NCBI GenBank assembly: GCA_018659505.1
Contig: JABJMI010000746.1
Span: 1-8,709 of the forward strand
Source: Planctomicrobium sp.
Lineage (GTDB): Bacteria > Planctomycetota > Planctomycetia > Planctomycetales > Planctomycetaceae
Direction: 5' to 3'
DNA length: 8,709 nt
Both the position numbers and the translations under genes were made by a program. Below are positions 7,508 to 8,709 of this stretch, in pieces (positions within the stretch are counted from its first letter, which is position 1; each line of letters starts with the position of its first letter). Under the pieces are notes generated by a model. That model saw only the letters and a list, made by a program, of their open reading frames with translations, searched no databases and was not told where the DNA came from.

Positions 7508-8533
7508 CTAAAGAAGCTGTTTTTGTGCGGCGGGAACTTCTTTTAGTAATCTACGCACTAAGTCATCGACACTGACACCCTCAGCTTCTGCATTGAAAGT
7601 CGGTACGATGCGGTGTCGTAATACAGGCAGTGCGAGTGCTGTTACATCATCAAGAGTGACATGATGCCGCCCTTGTAGTAAAGCTCTTGCCTTGGCAGCC
7701 AAGACTAATTGCTGAGAAGCACGAGGTCCTGGTCCCCAGTCGATGAGCTCTCGCACCCAGCTCGCTGTCGAAGGATCTTTTGGTCGTGCAGAACGGACAA
7801 GATCCAAAACGAAATGCTTGACATGTTCCGGGAGTGGAACAAGTCGGACGGTTCCCTGGCATTCGATGATTTCTTCACCGGTCACGACAGGTTCAATCTT
7901 GCTGTTGAGAGTAGACGTGGTGCGATCAATGATTTCGCTCTCCTGATCGCGGTCAGGATAATCAACAACGACATTAAAGAGGAACCGGTCTCGCTGCGCT
8001 TCGGGTAAGGGGTAGGTTCCTTCCTGCTCAATCGGGTTCTGAGTTGCTAGTACAAAGAAAGGTTCTTCGAGACTGTAAGTTGTGCCGCCGACTGTTACTT
8101 CGTGTTCCTGCATCGCTTCCAAGAGTGCCGCTTGCGTCTTCGGAGGTGTCCGGTTGATCTCATCCGCGAGTAGCATTTGTGTGAAGATCGGGCCTTTTTC
8201 GAAAACAAGATCACGATGACCTGTCTGTTTGTTCTCCTGGATAATGTCCGTGCCGGTGATGTCCGCTGGCATTAAATCTGGAGTGAACTGAATTCGATGA
8301 AATGTCAGGTTCATCGTTTCGGCCAGCGAGCGGACCATCAACGTCTTCGCTAACCCAGGTACGCCTTCTAAAAGGCAATGCCCCCGAGCAAGAATCGCGA
8401 TCAGCAATTGTTCGATGACTTCGTCTTGTCCAACAACAATGCGACCGACTTGTTCGCGAATTCGCTGACAAATCTCGACCAGTCGTTCTGCTCGCTCTTG
8501 GTCGCCACTGGAAAGTTTCTGATCACTATTCAT
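7508..8533 (-). CDS. moxR: MoxR-family AAA+ ATPase
   Basis: This is a complete 341-residue protein of typical MoxR length. Motifs occur in order: the N-terminal lead [19 protein letters not shown] (about 34-52); Walker A GVPGLAKT (57-64); the MoxR insert around [15 protein letters not shown] (about 83-97); Walker B LLADEINR with D124-E125; sensor 1 ATQNP (163-167); the arginine-finger region PEAQRDRF (about 177-184); and sensor 2 GPRAS (269-273). All key ATPase residues are present. ATG 8533-8531 has AAGGA at 8544-8540, 6 nt upstream; an out-of-frame ATG at 8537 is ignored. MoxR proteins hydrolyse ATP to remodel or mature partners, usually VWA-domain proteins encoded next to them, which fits the three VWA genes downstream. 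It is first in the visible operon. The actual substrate is inferred from context only. Confidence 0.97.
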   Translation of the reverse strand: MNSDQKLSSGDQERAERLVEICQRIREQVGRIVVGQDEVIEQLLIAILARGHCLLEGVPGLAKTLMVRSLAETMNLTFHRIQFTPDLMPADITGTDIIQENKQTGHRDLVFEKGPIFTQMLLADEINRTPPKTQAALLEAMQEHEVTVGGTTYSLEEPFFVLATQNPIEQEGTYPLPEAQRDRFLFNVVVDYPDRDQESEIIDRTTSTLNSKIEPVVTGEEIIECQGTVRLVPLPEHVKHFVLDLVRSARPKDPSTASWVRELIDWGPGPRASQQLVLAAKARALLQGRHHVTLDDVTALALPVLRHRIVPTFNAEAEGVSVDDLVRRLLKEVPAAQKQLL

Positions 8534-8709
8534 TCATAATCCTTGGAGAATATCTTAAATGATTCAACAGCTATATTTTTGCGTTCAGGTAATCGTCCGT
8601 ATATTAACGTATCAATAGTCGCTTGTCTTGTGAGTCTGTCCAGCCCCCCGGTGTGGTACCAGTGTTAGGGTCGTAGTTTGGATAGTTCACCCAGGTTCAC
8701 GGACGGAGG
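8534..8709 (-). other. Region upstream of moxR, likely to hold the operon promoter
   Basis: No complete gene is visible in these 176 nt. Positions 8534-8625 are AT-rich and include a -10-like TAATAT at 8606-8601 and an AT-rich stretch around 8571-8580, but no convincing -35 partner at 17 nt, so the promoter is not pinned. Positions 8642-8653 repeat the AGCCCCC(C)GGTG string seen in the 7472-7492 hairpin, next to the palindrome TGGTACCA. The right end (8709-8668) is open for 14 minus-strand codons before a TAA at 8667-8665 and could be the tail of an upstream gene. Nothing stronger can be supported. Confidence 0.4.
8540..8544 (-). promoter_or_regulatory. Shine-Dalgarno site for moxR
   Basis: AAGGA lies 6 nt before ATG 8533-8531. 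It supports this start over the ATG at 8537-8535, which is in another frame and too close to the site. Confidence 0.7.

Noticed and set aside
7508..8533. A methanol-dehydrogenase maturation role implied by the name MoxR
   Set aside because: No methanol oxidation genes are in the window; MoxR is a broad ATPase family and the context points to a VWA membrane complex.

Overview
The window carries one strand-coherent gene cluster, all on the minus strand and read from right to left: a MoxR-type AAA+ ATPase (8533-7508), a soluble DUF58/von Willebrand factor A (VWA) protein (7430-6525), a BatA-type membrane-anchored VWA protein (6528-4333) broken by an in-frame TAA, a second large membrane VWA protein with a glutamine-amidotransferase-like fold (4336-1532), and the N-terminal 495 residues of a large three-helix membrane protein that runs off the left edge (1487-1). 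No plus-strand gene is supported, and there is no RNA gene, CRISPR array or insertion sequence.

The content and order (moxR, DUF58, BatA-VWA, VWA-GATase-like, DUF4175-like membrane protein) suggest a member of the Planctomycetota with roughly balanced GC. That assignment rests on remembered family knowledge and is not proven by any sequence here. The region is a chromosomal core-like operon and shows no sign of transfer.

Genes are tightly packed. DUF58/BatA and VWA1/VWA2 overlap as ATGA (4 nt), each with a good Shine-Dalgarno sequence inside the upstream gene, so translational coupling is likely. The moxR-DUF58 gap (77 nt) holds a perfect 9-bp GC-rich hairpin, and the VWA2-to-last-gene gap is 44 nt. 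The only room for a main promoter is upstream of moxR (8534-8709).

By analogy with MoxR-VWA systems, the AAA+ ATPase probably works as a chaperone on metal-binding VWA proteins. DUF58 would be the cytoplasmic partner. The two anchored VWA proteins and the last gene would form the membrane and exported part, handling an unknown envelope substrate. The substrate cannot be read from the sequence.

The most notable anomaly is the TAA at 6276-6274. It sits exactly between the double-transmembrane anchor and the first strand of the VWA domain of one otherwise continuous 731-codon reading frame. It is a sequencing error, a fresh nonsense mutation, or a real split of anchor and VWA domain.
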